The position numbers were made by a program, and so were the translations under genes. Below, piece after piece: positions 4,248-6,011 of a DNA stretch of 6,011 nt. The notes beneath the pieces were generated by a model. That model searched no databases, was not told the origin of the DNA, and worked only from the letters and a program-made list of their open reading frames with translations. The DNA is from Thermoplasmata archaeon (GTDB lineage Archaea; Thermoplasmatota; Thermoplasmata; UBA184): positions 1 to 6,011 of the forward strand of contig JAKAVH010000028.1 of assembly GCA_021827545.1 (NCBI GenBank), read 5' to 3'. Each line of letters begins with the position of its first letter. Within the stretch, counting starts at the first letter, position 1.

Positions 4248-5654
4248 ATGAGATTTCTGGTCGTGGGAGGAGGGGCGCGCGAGCACGCGATCGCCGCCAC
4301 CCTCCACCGGTCGGGGGCCGAGGTCGTGGTCGCGAGCGCGAACGCGAATCCCGGGCTCGACGCCATCGCCCGACGCGCGGTGCGGACCGACCCGAACGAC
4401 GGGCCACGGCTCGCCGGACTCGCCCGCGAGGAACGGGTCGACGTCGCGGTGATCGGCCCCGAGGCCCCGCTCGCCGCCGGCGTCGCGGACGTGCTGCGCG
4501 CCCACGGCGTCGCGGTCGTGGGGCCCGACCGCGCGGCGGCGCGCATCGAGTCGTCGAAGCTCTACTGCCGGGAGCTCCTCGAGCGCCGCCGCGTTTCCGG
4601 CCAGCCGAAGTGGGTCGCGCCGCGGACGGTCGAGGAGGTCGACCGGGCCGTCGCCGAGTTCGGGCGCCCCTTCGTCGTGAAGCCGGACGGCCTGACCGCG
4701 GGCAAGGGGGTCTGGGTCCAGGGGTCGGATTTCACGGACCCGAAGGACGGCGCGATGTACGCCAAATCGCTCCTCGTCCAGGGCGGGCGCGCCCTCCTCG
4801 AGGAGAAGCTCGACGGCGAGGAGTTCAGCCTCATGGCGTTCGTGACCGACTCGGGCGTCTACCCGATGCCCGCGGTCCAGGATTTCAAGCGGGCGCTCGA
4901 AGGGAACGCGGGCGGCAACACGGGCGGCATGGGGTCGTACTCGCAGCGCGACCACCTCCTTCCGTTCCTCTCGGCCGGCGACCGGGACCGGGCGCTCGCG
5001 ATCCTCGCCCGATCGGTCGACGCGATACGCGCGGAGGGGCTCGCCTACCGGGGCATCCTCTACGGCGGGTTCATGCTCACCGCCGACGGCCCGCTCCTCC
5101 TCGAGTTCAACGTCCGCTTCGGCGATCCCGAGGGGATCAACGTCCTCACGCTCTACGAGGAAGGGGACTTCGGGGCGCTTCTCGCCGGTGTCGCGAACGG
5201 ACGGGTCGACCCGAACCTCCTCGAGTTCCGGCTCCGTTCCACGGTCGTGAAGTACCTCGTCCCGCCCGGGTACGGCGACCGACCGCGGCCGGGGGGGCTC
5301 CTCACGCTCGACGCGGGCGCGATCGAGTCCGCCGGTGTCCACGTCCTCTACGGGAGCGTCGAGGCGGCCGGGCCGGCGACCGTGAGGCTCACCTCGTCCC
5401 GCGGGATCGCGCTCGTCGGGGAGGCGAGCGCGATCCACGAGGCGAGCCACCGGGTCGAGTCGGCGCTCGCGTTCGTGAAGGGCGAGTACTACGTGCGGCA
5501 CGACATCGGAACGAAGGACGACCTCGCGCGTCGCTGGGAGCACGTCCGACGGCTCCGGGTTCCCGGAGCGAAGACCTCTCCCCTGCCGCTCAGCGTCGCC
5601 CCGCCCGGAGCCCCGCCCTCGAGCGCGGGGACGCCCGAGACCCTCCTCGGCTGA
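4248..5654 (+). CDS. purD: Phosphoribosylamine-glycine ligase (GAR synthetase)
   Basis: PurD joins glycine to 5-phosphoribosylamine using ATP to form glycinamide ribonucleotide, the second step of purine synthesis in the cytoplasm. It is an ATP-grasp enzyme. The N-terminal domain opens with VVGGGAREHA (5-14), and VAVIGPEAPLAAGV lies near 66-79. The ATP-grasp part has KPDGLTAGKGV (145-155), LEEKLDGEEFS (184-194), GGNTGGMG (222-229) and the metal-binding EFNVRFGDPE (286-295). At 468 residues it is longer than many bacterial forms (about 420-430). The last 31 residues, from VPGAKTS, form a Pro/Ala/Ser-rich tail with no domain character, so part of the excess is there. The start is ATG 4248, placed just before the GGGAREH loop as in the family, about 30 bp after a TATA element. 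Confidence 0.97.
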   Translation: MRFLVVGGGAREHAIAATLHRSGAEVVVASANANPGLDAIARRAVRTDPNDGPRLAGLAREERVDVAVIGPEAPLAAGVADVLRAHGVAVVGPDRAAARIESSKLYCRELLERRRVSGQPKWVAPRTVEEVDRAVAEFGRPFVVKPDGLTAGKGVWVQGSDFTDPKDGAMYAKSLLVQGGRALLEEKLDGEEFSLMAFVTDSGVYPMPAVQDFKRALEGNAGGNTGGMGSYSQRDHLLPFLSAGDRDRALAILARSVDAIRAEGLAYRGILYGGFMLTADGPLLLEFNVRFGDPEGINVLTLYEEGDFGALLAGVANGRVDPNLLEFRLRSTVVKYLVPPGYGDRPRPGGLLTLDAGAIESAGVHVLYGSVEAAGPATVRLTSSRGIALVGEASAIHEASHRVESALAFVKGEYYVRHDIGTKDDLARRWEHVRRLRVPGAKTSPLPLSVAPPGAPPSSAGTPETLLG

Positions 5655-5672
5655 CGGGCGTTCGGCCAACCG

Positions 5673-5680
5673 TCAAATAG
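5673..5680 (+). promoter_or_regulatory. TATA-like element for the TFS gene
   Basis: TCAAATAG, the only AT-rich run in the 49-bp gap after purD, is centred about 27 bp before the GTG at 5704. This fits a leaderless transcript and suggests that TFS has its own promoter in addition to any readthrough from purD. Confidence 0.5.
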
Positions 5681-5703
5681 CCCCTCGCGGGTCGCAGGGG
5701 CCC

Positions 5704-6011
5704 GTGAAGTTCTGCCCGAAATGCAAACGGCTGATGCGGCCCGACCGGGCGGCGGAGGTCTGGCGGTGCACGTCCTGCGGGACGACCGTCCCGCTCGGCG
5801 AGGGGGTCGCCGTGGTACGCACGACCGCGACGCACCGCCCGATGGAGGTGGTCGAGAACAAGGTCGCCACGCTCCCGAAGACCCAGGAGGTCTGCCCCAA
5901 GTGCGGCAACGGCGAGGCGTACTGGGTGCTCCGCCAGACGCGCGGCTCGGACGAGCCCGAGACCCGGATCTTCGAGTGCACGAAGTGCGGCCACAAGTGG
6001 CGGGAGTACCA
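5704..6011 (+). CDS. Archaeal transcription cleavage factor TFS, 3' end cut by window
   Basis: TFS, the archaeal relative of TFIIS and Rpb9, enters the secondary channel of RNA polymerase and stimulates cleavage of the transcript in stalled, backtracked complexes. The 102 visible residues have two zinc ribbons: C4, C7, C22, C25 and C64, C67, C92, C95. The tip of the second carries the catalytic acidic pair D83-E84 in QTRGSDEPETR, followed by the family ending CTKCGHKWREY. Both acidic residues are present, so it should be an active cleavage factor and not an inactive Rpb9-like copy. The family is about 100-115 residues long, so only the last few are probably missing. The start is GTG 5704, just before the first zinc ribbon. 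Confidence 0.95.
   Translation, partial: MKFCPKCKRLMRPDRAAEVWRCTSCGTTVPLGEGVAVVRTTATHRPMEVVENKVATLPKTQEVCPKCGNGEAYWVLRQTRGSDEPETRIFECTKCGHKWREY

Noticed and set aside
4118..4546. An N-terminal extension of Rpo11 to an upstream start
   Set aside because: The extra 143 residues overlap purD antisense and show no homology-like pattern. Rpo11 family similarity and usual length begin at ATG 4117.
4215..5669. A 484-residue open frame on the minus strand opposite purD
   Set aside because: The composition is a mirror of purD codons (Arg, Glu, Asp, Val, Leu), there is no recognisable motif, and purD itself is unambiguous.

Overview
The window looks like two unrelated pieces of DNA joined near base 690-702. 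No new defence, mobile or biosynthetic system is evident. The notable features are the join itself, a broken surface-layer gene, one membrane protein I do not recognise, and an archaeal RNA-polymerase gene neighbourhood.

Left piece (1 to about 700). This resembles a Gram-positive (Firmicutes-type) bacterium. It holds the 3' end of a gene for a protein with S-layer homology (SLH) repeats, interrupted by an in-frame TAA. Next come a 16-bp tandem repeat and a strong rho-independent terminator. A Shine-Dalgarno sequence of Bacillus type then leads into the start of a lipoprotein gene. That lipoprotein is cut off after its signal peptide and a Gly/Ser linker, and recognisable aldehyde dehydrogenase sequence starts in a different frame.

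Right piece (about 700 to 6011). This is very GC-rich and archaeal. Genes for RNA polymerase subunit Rpo11, transcription cleavage factor TFS and a zinc-finger form of RNA 2'-phosphotransferase (KptA) support this. So do TATA-like elements 27-40 bp upstream of start codons with little or no leader. A Thermoplasmatota-like lineage would fit, but I infer that only loosely. Order: a 5'-truncated aldehyde dehydrogenase (+), a zinc-ribbon/one-membrane-segment/extracellular protein (+), about 350 bp with no gene but GC-rich hairpins, then kptA (-) and rpo11 (-) as an operon transcribed leftwards. A divergent promoter region follows, then purD (+) and TFS (+, running off the right edge).

How the genes relate. 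Rpo11 and TFS both serve RNA polymerase and flank purD, which makes glycinamide ribonucleotide in purine synthesis. kptA follows rpo11 with a 15-bp gap and has its own Shine-Dalgarno sequence. The genes thought to start transcripts (purD, TFS) appear nearly leaderless. The aldehyde dehydrogenase and the membrane protein have no clear functional link to the rest.
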